Assembly: GCA_944470555.2 (NCBI GenBank)
Contig: OX104127.1
Location: 91,722,708-91,786,707, forward strand
Length of the DNA: 64,000 bases
Direction of reading: 5' to 3'
Origin: Heterobilharzia americana
Taxonomy: Eukaryota; Platyhelminthes; Trematoda; Strigeidida; Schistosomatidae
In this document: in pieces, positions 10,355-23,800 of the stretch
How the letters are laid out: each line of letters starts with the position of its first letter
How positions within the stretch are numbered: position 1 is the stretch's first letter
Program-made: the position numbers and the translations under genes
Notes under the pieces: model-generated
Seen by the model: the letters and a program-made list of their open reading frames with translations, nothing else
The model's database searches: none
Told to the model about the DNA's origin: nothing

Positions 10355-13329
10355 TTGGAGTAATGCATCAGTACTAACAACAAAATCATCATCATTATCA
10401 CATAAGATGTATTCCTACACAGATACATTCATACATACAAACATACTTGTGAACTCATAGAGGCGCAAAATAATCGTTGCATATCTTCTAAAGATTATAA
10501 AAGAGAATGTCACAGCATTCCATACTTGTGAAATTTACATTAAAAAAAAGAAGTTCTATTCTGCAATAATAATATAAAAGTTGAATTTCAAAAGTGGAAT
10601 TGATTACAGTGCAAGTATTTCTATCATCATTAGTCATAGTATGATGGTTGGGATAAAATGTTGTGTTGTTTACAGAAATTCACTTCTACGCGAAACCTGC
10701 GATATCATATTACTAAGGATATACTACTTTCATGATTTTAGTAGTATTGATAATGGAAGTATTCGTAGTCCACATCCTGTTGCAGTCAGGATCGGTGTTT
10801 ATGTTATCCATCACCAATTGCTTTATGCTAGAAAAATGCCTTTGATATTAAATGTAAAGTGGTGATCACCAGACCCTAGACAAAGTGTTGCGTTAAACCC
10901 TAAACGTCCAGGCCAACATTGAAGTTTGTTGTCTATGTGTGACTTCAGCCGTTGTACTTTCGTGAGGAAAAACTGCTAAATTACTCAAATAAAATCAAAT
11001 AGTGCTGTTTCTGAAACTAGCCAAGCAACCGGACTACCTAAGAGGATTGTGGAATATTATTAAATTAGTCAAAAAGAGAAAACGTCAGGTAACCAGAAGG
11101 AAGATTACACGTGCAAAAAGGAGCTGAGTGGTGGAAACAGAGAGACGCAAGTATGACTCTTCAAGCACCATAAATCCATTCTATAGTTACGTGCCAGGGC
11201 TTCGGAGTAGAGAAGCTCTTTATGGCACTATTTAGAAATGCTGGGTTTTTGTTTCTGGCTTGTGGAAACCTGGGAGGCTTTGTGAGCCGAAGGTTGCGAG
11301 TCGAACCCAGTTACCAACCACTACACTTGGTGAAAACCGCTGTCGATGTGACCCACATGTGCAACATACATGCTGCTGGTCTTCAATGCACAGACAGATT
11401 TGTAAGCCGTCAGAATTCCACTTAGTGCTTTAAGTGCAGTGGGACAAAAAGGTAAAGTGGTTCCAGTTTCCTAATTCCGGTAATCATTGTTGTTCAAGAA
11501 ATCCCGAGAGATTCAGTACAGTTTACCTGGCAAAAGCAAACAGAATTCTGTTGTCATCCTTATCTCGAAGGCAGTCACCGTTGTGAAACTGTCAGCACTG
11601 TGTTCATAGATCATTCCTTTTCGAGACAGTGAGCTGCATTCAGTCTGCAAGGTTATGGTAATACTTCAGTGAGACACATCGCATGCACCTCTGTCCATAT
11701 GCAGGCAAGTATGGTTAATGAACAAACTACCCAGAGAATGTAAATTCATTGAAACTTAAAAGTGTGTAGGGTCCTAGGATAGTTGTGATCAGCTTGAATG
11801 ACGTTGACAGAATACTCTGGCAAGGTGTCCGCCTGGATGTTTCCTGTTTGGCAAGAGAGCCGATCCACTAGGTTTCTGTTGTACATCCATAAATTCGAAG
11901 ACCGGCCTGGCATTTGCAGGTTAACCGAAATTTTTAGTGAAATCTCAAATATTGGGAAATCATCAATGTATTAAATGTGCGCAAGAGTCTAATCCATGAA
12001 AAACAAACCTCTGAGACGACAATCAAGGTTGACAGTTGATAATTGTTTAGTCGTCGTTGGTGATACGGTCATGGTAAGGCGAGTTCATCAGACTAATGAT
12101 GAAACGTTATGATGTGCCGTGTCAGCCTTGCTGGCAGACAGACTGAATACAGACCGACGATGCAAAATGATTCAAGTGTTTTCATGGCTAACAATGTCAG
12201 CAGAGTGTCTAGATTTTAGTTATGGAGAATTTAAGAGTGAGCACCATATAGCAGTTACAACCCACAGATGAGCAACCTTCTCAGTGTTCCTCACCTTCCG
12301 TTATGTCTCTAATTCAAGTAACATCATTAGTAGAAATCGCCATCTAAATAAACTATTCATTATATAATATATATTTGAAACCCTTAATAACATTCCTAAT
12401 AAGGTAAGTTATCTTCACATGAAGTTCTTTCTGGTCAAGAAGAGCAATGTTTTCAAAATAGGAGTGCTCACGAATTAAGGTCAGCATCCCGGTTAAGACC
12501 TCACTACAAAGCAAGTGACCGATATCTACAGCACCATTTAATTTCTCGCTTTTAAATAAAATATGCTCTTTTTTATCATTTTAATCAAAAGAAGGGAATT
12601 AAAATCCACAGAACAAAATGACATCGTCCTTTGTTTCAATGGGAGAAAAATATTAAATGTAGAATCGTAAAAGAGGTGCAAAACTTGGTGAAAAAGGTCT
12701 ATGTTACAAATAAGAAAGATGAATCTCACAGGTCCCTTCTGAGACATCAGTTCCTTTGACGTGCCAGACACTTTTTGTTGACGAGCGATTACAAATATGA
12801 ATCATAGGTCCACGACTTTGCACTGGTAGCCTCCACCCAACTAAGGTGGACATACACGTGTAGATGGAAGCAAGACTCTATATTTTAGGAGTAGTTTCCA
12901 AAAAATCACGATAATGATGGTTTGAATCCAGACAGTATTTTTAGCCATGGAATACTGAACACTGAAAAGCTCTGCTTCTTGTTTGACATTCTCAAATAGT
13001 ACAGTAATAATGATAGTGAGAGCAACCATGGTTGGATGACAGACAGAAAGAATGAAACTACAGATTTACTTACCTTGACAGAACTGATGAACAAGTTCTG
13101 TTCTAACATTTTGTACTTCATATAAGTTGTGCAAATAAGGTATCGTCTGGATTTTGTACCAGGTCATATGAAGGTAATGTTTTGAACTCGCTTCTTGTTC
13201 TACCCGAGGACAGACAAAGTTAAAGTTGGTAACAACTATAAGCCTGTGCATGATTACCTCAATATGGCCAGATAATTCAATACATTTAAACGCCTGTTAA
13301 CATCCGTTATCATTACTGGATTGGAGTTC
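9701..13329. other. Non-coding stretch with (TA)n and unassigned repeat-like text
   Basis: A (TA)n tract lies at about 10321-10347. Around 11265-11320 a segment with a B-box-like gcgagtcgaaccc suggests an old tRNA-derived repeat. The open frames at 10581-10865 (94 codons) and 11222-11425 show no recognisable domain or splice context. Nothing else is supported. Confidence 0.5.
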
Positions 13330-13408
13330 TTGTTGTGTGTACTGGTGTTATTGTCATTATTATTATTATTACTACTACTACTGTTATACTACTACTATAC
13401 TACTACTA

Positions 13409-13462
<54 letters not shown>

Positions 13463-13465
13463 CGG
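13330..13465. repeat. Compound trinucleotide microsatellite (TTA)n/(ACT)n
   Basis: A (tta)n run passes into interrupted (act)n and then an unbroken (act)n array up to about 13461. The low-complexity ORF across it is an artefact. Confidence 0.95.
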
Positions 13466-13540
13466 TAATAATAATAAACCAATAACTGAAATAGAGAAAT
13501 TCACAAGATTGAATGCTTTTTCAGGTAGTAAGTTGTCTGA

Positions 13541-13740
13541 GTTGTTTAAATGAAATAACACATAGTGATACAATATTATTTTCTGGATAACGTTTTCAGA
13601 AAAATTTATTGCTGATATTCAGGCAAATGAAATGAATATGACCAACAAATTCTGCTTGAAGCATCATCCAGTAAGTAATACTGTAGTACTCACTGTGCGC
13701 TATATCAAGTAAATGACCAAATACTGAATTATACCCTTAC
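13541..13740 (+). mobile_element. Penelope-like element terminal-repeat remnant
   Basis: It shares aacacatagtgata.a.tattatt, the aataaattctgct.gaa.c.tcatccagtaa motif and gcgctatatc.agtaaatg with the PLE terminus at 58690-58790. The hammerhead-like strand is degraded (CUUGAAGC for CUCGAAAC). No coding part is attached. Confidence 0.6.
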
Positions 13741-13994
13741 ACAGTACTCAATTTTTACGCTTACATGAATAAGTCGTCTGGGACAGATAGCAATGCACTT
13801 AGGATGGATAAGGTGACCAGAAAAAAACTGATGCATGGTGGGATTTGACGAGATTCGTGGTTACCATGTTATTACTAGATTGCTCATGGTATTCATCTTT
13901 ACACAGAAGTCAAGCTCTTATTGTTAAACACTTACTATTATGTGAAGTTGGCTTCGAAACTTTATTGGCTTACTTTTCTGAAGGTCAGATATAT

Positions 13995-14140
13995 ATCTAT
14001 GTTAGTTGGTTGGATGCACTCAACAGGAAGTCCTCCACCTAGTTTTCTAGCTTGCTAGCACTCGCTAGTAAGGCATACCTTCAAGTTCGAGGGAACTTAT
14101 GTCCCCTGTGAGAACCAGATGCGCTACACCGAGTGCTTCA
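13995..14140. repeat. Dispersed repeat, third family (also at 2236 and 27225)
   Basis: It shares ggaagtcct..acctag, gcactcg.tagtaaggc.taccttcaa and gagggaacttatgtcccctgtg with 2236-2385 and 27225-27345. The right part has tRNA-like wording but no clear A and B boxes. Class unknown. Confidence 0.45.
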
Positions 14141-14460
14141 GTGTATTCAGATTGCGTCAAATGACATACAATCACACATGTCAACGAGTGTTATGCCTTT
14201 AAAATGGTTATTAAAACTAATATTTATTCTTTTTCAATCGGAATGCTTCAGTAAACCCATGTGAAACTTTGAATACAGCTGAAAGTTATGTGGGCTGGGA
14301 TTTTATCTGTTTTTATATCTTGTTCGGCAAATGGAAGTCAGTGATTACAGATGACTTCAGTTTCCGACCTTTAAGAAGTTGAGTGAATGTGGTTGTTAAA
14401 CTAAATTATTTATTTTGTCGTCATTTCATATTTTGATATAATTGGTGGATGGTGGCTAGT

Positions 14461-14515
14461 ATTGAAATTCAGTATGTGCGTTTCATCATATTTAGGACTG
14501 TTCGGGTTGATGTAC
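14461..14515 (-). ncRNA. Degenerate Sm-alpha-type hammerhead
   Basis: The minus strand reads CCCGAACAGUCCUAAAUAUGAUGAAACGCAC, an eroded form of the CUGANGAGUCC...GGACGAAACGC motif. GAAA is kept and the first core strand is lost. It lies back-to-back with the plus-strand copy at 14560, the same divergent arrangement as 3941 and 4055. Confidence 0.55.
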
Positions 14516-14554
14516 CGAAACGTTATCCACTATACCATTTTAGACAAAGAGTGG

Positions 14555-14770
14555 CCGGCATGACCTGGTGGCCTAGTTGAGAAATCTGTGGCGTCTGAAA
14601 CGACCGGTTTTGTGTTTTAGTTTTGGTGGGAACAACATCGTTCAGCTGACTAGTCCCGAACAGAACGAAGTGCACATCTTGGATTCCCCCGCTAGCCACT
14701 AACCATTATCAATAACAACACTGAAAATACCGGCAATATTCAGGTATCCGCACAGAAGCCCACCGCCGAT
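14555..14770 (+). repeat. Sm-alpha SINE-like element with hammerhead remnant
   Basis: The A box TGGCCTAGTTG is at 14569-14579 and the B box is eroded. The hammerhead region near 14636-14690 reads CUGACUA (core G8 changed), GUCCCGAACAGAAC, GAAG and CUUGGAUUCC. The downstream text (actaaccattatcaataac, then accggcaatattcagg) matches the tail of the copy at 4055. Confidence 0.65.
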
Positions 14771-15879
14771 GGTGGCCGATCATTTTGGTCCAATCAGCTA
14801 TGGAGATTCACAACTAGTTACACCAAAACTATAATCGCACATTGTTTAGAAGAGCAAAAAAACATTTTTTTAAGCGTTGCGCTGTGTAAGCCATATCTTT
14901 TCGACAGAATAACAAGCCAAATGAAAAATTATATTTAACATTGTACCATCTATGAATCCTGAGGTTTCAGAAGTCCTGCCATTTTTGGGGGAATATTCAA
15001 ACTATAGTGAATTTCTGTATGGCTTCATACATCCCTATCCTAGCATCATATTTGTACTTTTGCAGATTGGCAGTGATGATAGAGAAAGTAACTTTTTTGC
15101 AAAATGTATACTACTTTAATGCCCAATAAGTAGTTAGCTTGCTAGGTATGTTTCCCGAAGTGATGATTAAAAACTGGTCTTTTGTAAATATTGTGGCCAT
15201 CTCCAGCCTGATGATAGAAAGATTAGACGCTTGGTATCTAATTTCTAGGCCAACCAATCAAATTGTCTTTTATCACTTTTCAAACTTATGTGAACATTAT
15301 ATGGTTACATTATTAAAAGCCAATCGTAATCCATACACAATTTCAGGATAATTAACTTTTTGTAGCTTGGTGAGGTATCCCTTTGTTTTGTAAGCTTTGC
15401 GGTCTATGCTGAAATTATTCAAATATACTGCACATCAAAACTTGAAAAATTTTAAATTTCATGGTCGGTGTCATTGACTACCATATATTCCAATCCATCT
15501 GACTTCAAATAGGTACGGATAATCGGTTTCTATCTTCAGAAATAAGGATAACAGGTAAAGTGACTTGTAATACTCGATGGAAGCACTTCAACTTGAATAT
15601 ATCATCCATAGAAACTGATATACAAGGCATTTCTATAGGCTCTGGTCAACTAGTTCCACCTGCAATACTCTTAAGTTTCACCTGGAGTCTAAATAACGAA
15701 AGTACTTCACGGAAACACTGGACATGACATTCAACTTACTACTTCTGTTACCACTCTACATTTTCAGCCGTCACCGACATGGAATCGACTTTTTCTATGA
15801 TATAACCATGACTTCTTGAAAGTTATGTGCATACCACTTGCTCATATCGAATAAAAACAATATTTAGATGTTTTTTCTG

Positions 15880-16020
15880 TTGCCGCTTGTATTAGCAGGA
15901 ACAATATCGCTCACTTAGAGACAGGTACATGCAGCTGAAGAGCCCAAAATAGGATAAAATATGCATCCCGGATTCCACTACCAACCATTATCCATCGCTG
16001 CTATAATATTTGATGAACCA
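15880..16020 (+). repeat. Sm-alpha element, ribozyme half only
   Basis: GGUACAUGCAG, CUGAAGA (15935-15941), GCCCAAAAUAGGAU, then UAAAA where GAAA is expected, and GCAUCCCGGAUUCCAC. The first core strand is canonical and the second is broken. The tRNA-like head is missing or unrecognisable. Confidence 0.65.
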
Positions 16021-19000
16021 TCCCTAATGACTAGTGTTAGCTATATGACGAAGATGTTAGTGTACTATGATTACCTATTTTCAGGATCCACGTTCATATT
16101 CAGCAACATTCACCAGTTATATGGACATTAATAGAAATGCAGAATACTTAGGTTGCCACTTACAAGTGAATGGAGTTTAAATTGGTGCGAAACGTTTAGA
16201 CTCAAACCAGAGTGATACATGCATTCATCAGAGTTTGGTTCATCGGAGTGTAAAGCAAACACATCATCGCTGTATAAAATGAGTTATGCAGACTTGCCAT
16301 TAAGCTGGGAACATCCATGTATGACAAGAAGCTTATCCAAGAACTTTTCAAATGGAAATAAATGCGCTGTCAGACGTCTTGACAAGAACTGTTTGATTTG
16401 CTATTATCCACTAAGGCGAATTGGATGTATTTAGATGAGTGGAGCTTATGAGTAGTTGGACTCAATCTCTTTTGGATTGACTCACGATCAGGCTGAATGT
16501 AAATAGTTAGAACAACTATCTGGTGAGTGGAGCAGTTTGATGTATCTGATAGTACGATGAGACTATTTGTCTGTCATGCATCTCTGCATTTTATTGAAAA
16601 GATGATGAAATGTAGAATGGATAATAATCGCGACCCAGGTTATATTTATAGACGGGAGAGTACCCAACATCCTACTACCTAATCGAAAGTGATGGCCACA
16701 TTTTACAATGTGTTTGTCAAGCTCTTGGACCGACTACCGTGTACAATGGTCAGGGCAATCAGCATAAATCCCTTGATCTGGGTTGAGCGGTTTTACATGA
16801 TGATTAAATGTGTCTTCAACTGAATCTGTTCCTCATAGCTGTTATTATGAAATCTTTTGTCTTTTCTATAAGTAGATTACATCAAGAATCTATTTCTCTT
16901 TACTGATTTCCACTTTCCTTCAGGAGTATGAGACAGCGTTTTCTCTAAGGTTAAAATTGATAATCACTGACCATTGCTTCCAATCATGATTATTGATTAT
17001 GGTTCAACTTCGGATAGAAATTGAAGTAAATATAATTCATAATCATAAATTACAGAGATACTTGAAAATAGCAATAAATTTTACACAACAATTTGGGTTT
17101 AGTCTCGATTAGCTTATCTAATTGACACTGTTGTTAAAAAATGCTAAATAATCACATTTACAAAGAAAAAGACAAAAAATGTATTGAGACAGATTGAAAG
17201 AAAGACATACTGTGATTTATATCACATTCCTGAGATCTTATTTATTTTTATCGATTACTTATTAATCTACTCAATCATACAACACTAAATAATGCTGAAG
17301 TATTTACTTTTTATCTCTAATTTTTCTATTCTTCTTTTTCCCGCCTCAAATAAGCCAAATATTTCATTTAAACAAATACTAATTATTAGTCAGGTATCTT
17401 TTAAATTATAGGTATGGAAAATAGATTAAGATTCATATTCTCTATGTTGTACCAGTCAAAATTTGATTTAAAAAAGTTACACTACGGTGAGTAGCTTACA
17501 AGATTTTAACATAGTTACTTGCTGTAAAATGCATCTTATAGAGATTGAATATGTATTATTATGCCAGAACTAATTTCATAAAGAGAACTCTCTCTCTCTT
17601 CATTTATTTAATCATAACAATGGTTACTTCTTCGACTAAATATTGTAACAGGTTACTTAAGTTCTTTTTAACATTAAGGGATATCTATCAGGTTCATGCC
17701 TGATGCTTAGTTAAAAATAATATTCCATTAGTGACTGAAAAGCCCGCGAGCAACATTTGTGGGTCCTTATCATATTGCTCAATCACAAAGCGCCCTTTTT
17801 AGTCGATTTGCTTGACTATAAGGTCTTTGACACTATGAACAGCAGAGTTTATCATTTTTACATGTTAATCGTCAATCAATCAGCTATATCTACATAATTT
17901 TATGCGTTACGGTAATAGCTCTCAGCCTTTTGCAATCCCTTTGAACCTCTGCTCATTATTACAGATGTATCCACTTAAACAAGGAGCCACCAAAAGCAAC
18001 CCTGTCATAGTTGACTGCTCGGAGTTTTCTTCTAGTAATTATATGATACACTGGTACTTCTTATTTCTCAATAAACTCTTTTAGTCCAAAGAAAGCCAAT
18101 CAAACAATCAAAAGACGGATAGTTTTTTGTAACTGTGAGTAAATAAAGTTATATGAATCATGAATATGACTTTTTCACGAAACCAACTTCTTCATTAAAC
18201 TGCTCTTCCGGTGTAAACTGCTTAGAGAAATGATTTGTGATGGATGATGGTAAAGAAAAGGGATAGTAGTTTGTTTCTCTGTGATCTATATTACTAGTAA
18301 CAGTATATTGTTCTGACAAAAGTAGTATAATTCAGTATTATTCCGATAATGATTGTCAATGAAATTCATTCAGTTCATTTTCTGACAATAAGGAGCTCAT
18401 TTCTGCATGTAATTGGCTCTAAGTTACTGTTTGTATTGCATTGGAACACCCAGCAACCTTTATAAGTTTTGACATGACAATAAGAAAACACTGTTTGTCT
18501 GAAAAATATCATAAATATTAGTGTAATATTTTCTAAGTCTGGACACTTGTTTACTTCTCATGAGTATTTTTTTAAAAATCAGTGTAATACAAGACCGAAT
18601 TGTTAGTTTAGACTGGAAGAGATAGTTGCCAACGGGGTGCTTTATGTACCAACAAGTTGTTACTGAATCAATAAAAGAGGTGGAAATTGCCTTACAGGTA
18701 TAGCTTCAACAAATCTAGGTATATTTTCTCAATTAATTTTGTAACTTTCTGACCTGTTTCATCAATAGTTATAAACGGAGTTTATGATTTATGGTCGAGG
18801 TCAGTGGGATCACTTGAAATGATTTGTTATTGTAACCGTTTTGGAATACACTCTGGGGACCTTACTAAGATAGATCGATAGGTCCTTCCTATTTATATAT
18901 GATCGCCTGGACAAGTAAACTCAAAACACATTAGGATGCGATCTCATCGTTCAAATAGTGCGTATATAAGTTTTGTTTTCTTCTTAATGATGGCTTATCC

Positions 19001-19211
19001 TTTACAGTATATTCTTCGAATAGGTGTTTAAAGTCTCTTTTTAGTTGTCAGATTCTGCGAATCCCCCTATATGGTAACGTAATATAAATATCTTTATTTT
19101 AGAACTGGTTGAACAATGCATCTTATTTGTATAGCATTTCCATTGCCATTGAATAAATCTCAGGAGATAATTGTTGTCTAATAATACTTTGGTGAGCTTT
19201 TGTGTTTCCAG
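16021..19211. other. Non-coding stretch, nothing recognised
   Basis: AT-rich. Small ORFs at 16219-16434 and 17902-18084 lack recognisable domains and convincing splice sites. A short (CT)n run lies near 17590. Confidence 0.5.
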
Positions 19212-19354
19212 CGAATCCGGTTGAACAGACACTTAACTGGTGGATAGAAACCACAGTAATTCAGTTACCATCGTCTTCATATAGATTTCCTACAGAAGGG
19301 TCATTTTATGGGCCGGTCTTGCCGGTAACTTATGAAAACGTCCGGGAGAGCCAG
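19212..19354 (+). CDS. Possible isolated coding exon
   Basis: An acceptor-like ttttgtgtttccag ends at 19211 and a donor-like CAG/gtggtt follows 19354. The 143-base interval is open in one frame with two leading bases (47 codons: NPVEQTLNWWIETT ... YENVRESQ) and would leave phase 0. Composition is protein-like. However, its exit phase does not fit the entry phase of the 23801 exon (which needs two leading bases from upstream), so at least one more exon would be required between them. I do not recognise the protein. It may be a 5' exon of the supervillin-like gene, another gene or a relic. Confidence 0.3.
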
Positions 19355-20336
19355 GTGGTTATATCTTTCTGTACTACTTTTAGATACTTTCATTTGATTG
19401 AGAATCGAAATAGCATTTTTCAGCTTATCACATAATTACGACATCGTCTGCATGTCCTTTGTGGAAGAGAAGCTTTAAGATAGAGTTTTAAGCTACACTT
19501 TTGACGTTTAATGCACAGACGTCTGCTGCAAGGGACTGAAAGGCCTATCATTACGTGAGACTCTACATAGTCACGTATGAAGTTGCAGACTCATAGTAAC
19601 CATAGTAGCATATTGTTTGTTATTACAGCTTTTTAAAACATAATGTAATGGAAAATGATGTGATAAGTTTAAGTGATACTGAGGAGTTGTAAAAGGGACA
19701 AATGATGAATACCAACGTGAAGTCAACAAATCCCCACACAAACCTTCAAGCTGAATTACTGTTTAGTGCTGATTATTGATTTGCGTCAAGGTGAGATTTC
19801 CTAAAGTTCAGATGAGAAGTCATGACAGGTGGGGTATACTAAGTCGGATAGGTACTCAACGATGGCAGTGGATGAACGTTATGCTATAGCGTGAAATGAC
19901 AGATCTTCACTGGTTCTGCAACTCATGTCTGTCCATGTTGAATGTCTCCTTGATATTCATAGACCTTAAAGGACCTAAAAATTGGAAAAAGAATTTATGT
20001 GTCATCCAGCTAACCAAGTGCAAATTATATTTACATCTAATCAACAAAAGATCTACTAATGTACGACAGCAAGTTCGATTTAAGCAGTTGACCTTGCAGA
20101 CCGCACGTTTCCCTTCAGTTGATATTATGATCACGTCACTGAATAAATGTTATCTGGATATATTTATGCAGAATTGAACTTTTTTCACTGTTCTATATGA
20201 GCTTAGGTTTGTTTGAGCCTAGGTTAGCAATTACACATCAGTAATGACAGTTCTAAATAATCCTTTCCAACAATAAAAAGTATTATTAAGTCAAATTTTG
20301 AGGACAGCAAGAAATATATGTGAATATGACCTGATC

Positions 20337-21225
20337 TATATATTATTGTTGTTATTACTTGTCCTCTGCATTCCGAGTGGAACATATTGATTCAGTAGCA
20401 CGTCACCATTTCACTCTCTTCTCTGCAGTCTTTTCAACCAGGCTCCACAACTGCCCACAAGCTTTCATTTCTTCCTCACATGATCTCCTCCATGTCATCA
20501 TCGCCTCAGATACCCAACTAGTCGTTTCCCATTTTGATTCCACTCGACTGCCTGGCCTAGCCTAATTTGATGCGTCATGTCCCCAAACGGTCTTCTCAGT
20601 GCATGCCCAATCCATCTCCACTTTCCTCTGCATATTTGTTAGGTGATGGGTTCTTCGTCGTTTCTTTCGTTGGCAGAACAGAGTGACTTCTTGTTGCTTA
20701 TTCGTATTATTCTGGTCATCTATCTGATCCTCAGTGTCGGTATTGAGTGAGCGTAAGCGGTAGCTGTAGGTATGTGTGTGTGTAGTTTGTTTGATATGCT
20801 TTTCATGACGTGCCAAGTCTCTCCCCCATCACATGGAAGCACTGGCTTCACTGACATTGGTGTTGAGAATCCGGATCTTTTTCACGCTTTATGCTGAGTG
20901 CAGTGCATTAGATGTCCACATTGATTGTTTCAGGTGAGTGAAGGTGTGTCTTGCTGTCTTTCTGATCCTTGCTACTTTGACATCCTCATCTGTGCTACCA
21001 CCTGTAGTTGAAACGACATAAATCACCACCGGCGAAATCCAAGTCTTCTAGGCTCTTTTCACCGGTTAAATAGCGTATGCCCATTTTCTCGCTCCTCACG
21101 GCTTGCTGCATGATCAAGTCGAACATAATCGGGAAGATCATTGTGATAGTAGGAGCAACCTTGTCTTACTCCTGGCTTCACTTCAAGGGTATCACTTAGC
21201 TTTCCTTTGTGAATCACTTGCATTC
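20337..21225 (-). mobile_element. RTE copy, 3' part with internal deletion
   Basis: The minus strand begins in the RT palm (VIHKGKLSDTLEVKPGVRQGC) and passes DFA. It then jumps to the VSTTGG segment and the C-terminal domain (YSYRLRSLNTDTEDQIDDQNN, HLTNMQRKVEMDWACTEKT). It ends in a (TAA/CAA)n-like tail at about 20337-20357. It shares the internal CA microsatellite and C-terminal sequence with the copy at 6903-7752, so the two belong to one subfamily, but the internal deletions have different left breakpoints. Confidence 0.82.
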
Positions 21226-23772
21226 ACAAAGAATATGGATAATTAAACAGTAATCTCTTTCCAATTAACCACATTACATCGTCTATGCCTGATAAAATTG
21301 TGTGCATTTATGTATACTCATGAAAAGACGGTAATATGAAGGTTAGTTATTCACTTTTAAGAAAATTCACTCACTCGTCACCAGTGAGTAGCCAGTGTAC
21401 CTCCTTAGTCCTCAGTATTTAGCATCGATATATGTCACTTGATCGAGTTCCCAATATGACCACTAAGCGAAGTGATGCCAAACTGTAGTGGATTGTATTT
21501 AGGTGTTAGGTGTTGGAGTTAATCAGTAAGAAGATCAAAACTTTGATTTTGTCGTTGCCAATCTTTATCAATGGGGTTTGTCTGCAACTATGAGTAAACT
21601 GACTTTCTCTTGGTGGCTTGTACCCGCATTTCTCAGAGATGGGGAAAGAAACTCAACCATAAATCTGTTCAAGCCGCAACTGATTCCTTGTGGGATTAGA
21701 ATATGTAACTGAATTACTCATCAATGAGTGACCCATGTGACTGCACAGTCCTCAGCACTTGGAACTTATCGACGAATATTTATTGTTAGGCTAGGGCATA
21801 GCAGGCTATGAATACTAGTTGAGTGGCTTGTTTTACATGCATTTTACATGCACTGTCATGTTCACATACTAACCAGCTTTATCTGAGCTGTCTAGTTGGG
21901 ATTTTTAAAATACTAGTAATTTGTTTTCCATTCAAAATGATTCTGTGACAGAAAGAATGCTACGAAAGAGAAGTGACTTAAAATACCGCCGTAGAAAGTT
22001 GTCAGTGACCGCTTCACTTACACTAAATAATTCGCTGTTAAATAATACTCGATGGTTTTTCGTCCAAGATTTGTTTTATGGTATATAACTCTTTATGACA
22101 GTGATAGCATAGCGGAAAGTTTTGTCCAAAGGTAATTTTTTATTCGCTGGTTTCTTAGCTAATTATCGTGTAATGTCGAGTTGTCAATATACCTGGAGAG
22201 AACTGAATAGTCAGTATTGCCGAATGGAATCTTGTGTGGATACTTAAAATTTATCGATACTTTCATTTCTTTAAAAATTATGGTTAGTGGCTTATTGGGA
22301 AATCTAGGATGCCTGTTTTTGTTTAGTATATGAGAACTACCAGCTAGATGTCTGCTATGACCGGTAATGCGAACTAGCAGTCTATGAGCGATACAAACCC
22401 AACGTACAAAAGAACCTACTCTAACCGGTTATGAGAACCCCAATTACAACAACAACAATACTGATGGCACACGAAGATAAGAAGAGAAGACGGATGGTGA
22501 ACAGAGAGCTTTTGCTGTTTCACCAACAATCAAAACAGTTGGTAACAATGCTGTATAAATAAATTATAAATAATCTTCACAACCACTGAATTCCCTGATA
22601 AGTTAAGAACACTGACAATCTATGACGGTTCATCCTTCAGAAGTAGTGGGAAAAACAAAAGCTAGCAATGGCGTCATAAAGGGGAACCTCAAGAGTCACC
22701 CTGGTAACGTTTGAAGTAATCAATTAGGTTTCTTCATTTCGGTTGGACTGGCAGATTTTCATGAAATAGAGCGGTCTACTTGGTTACTTCAGTTGTTGCT
22801 AAGGTGGTCTTTAAAGTCACTTCATCAAGAAGGCGCAAAAGCTCCAATAATGAAGATATTTTAAGGTTATATGCAAATATTATTCAGAAGTTAGGCAAAA
22901 TTAGGAGTATGTAATAATGTTCCAGTCTGGTGTTGTTGTTTCCATTGAGATTTAGGTTTTGCACAAGTTTCCTATGGCTTTCTAATTGTTTTTTCAACAG
23001 CTTCTTTGGTTTAAAGCGCTTAAATTTCCTCAAGTCTATAAGACTATTATCTATAGGTCTTAGAAGTGTGATTATTTACTTCACATCAATGATTCTATTA
23101 CTGTACCACAAGGAATCTTGAAGATAATACAGATTTGGTGTCGATTCACCTAATCAGGAGAACATGATCGCCGTTTGAACGCTAAAATACTCATTGTCAT
23201 AAAGTTTAACATTCCTGATAAACAATCAGCAGTAAACTTAAGAAAAATTTCTGTTGCAAATCATACGAACAGCCTTTATTCAAAAATGTTTTTTCTGTAA
23301 AAATATACACACATTCATATTTCATTGTATACTATAAATATGTTTACAATTTGTAAACCTTCGAAGGGTAGTTTTATTCTGAGAATATATGACATACATG
23401 TGTCTAAGATATGCAATTATATACGCCAGCATCTCGTTATTAATCCACATATATCTGGATTATGTGTGTACTTGTATAAGTTAGGATTATTACGTGCGTT
23501 CACACTTGTACATCAAATGACATTTATAAATCCAAATGGAAATTCAACTTTTTTTGGAATTAAAACAAAGTAAAAATCTATGCTGATAATGATGGAGGCC
23601 ATGTATAAAATAAATGCCAGTAATTAAATGTATATTGCACATGAATTGATTTTTTATTAAATTTTAATAGATTGAAAAGTATTGGTTGTCATGAAATCAC
23701 TATTTATTGAGTTATATAAATTTCTATTGTAACTACAACTATTATTATTAATGTATTGCTACTACTAGTACT
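21226..23772. other. Non-coding stretch, nothing recognised
   Basis: No exon-like ORF with splice sites and no recognised repeat. Confidence 0.5.
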
Positions 23773-23796
23773 ATCATCATCATCATCATCATCATT
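23773..23796 (+). repeat. (ATC)n tract inside a 3' splice site
   Basis: About eight ATC units end four bases before the acceptor AG of the next exon. They occupy the place where a polypyrimidine tract would be. Confidence 0.85.
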
Positions 23797-23800
23797 GTAG

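Noticed and set aside
13335..13553. 72-codon ORF made of Thr repeats
   Set aside because: Read-through of a trinucleotide microsatellite.
19896..20177. 93-codon ORF starting DLHWFCNSC, reminiscent of a PHD-finger end
   Set aside because: Too few Cys/His ligands follow, and an overlapping minus-strand ORF is as long. Treated as chance.
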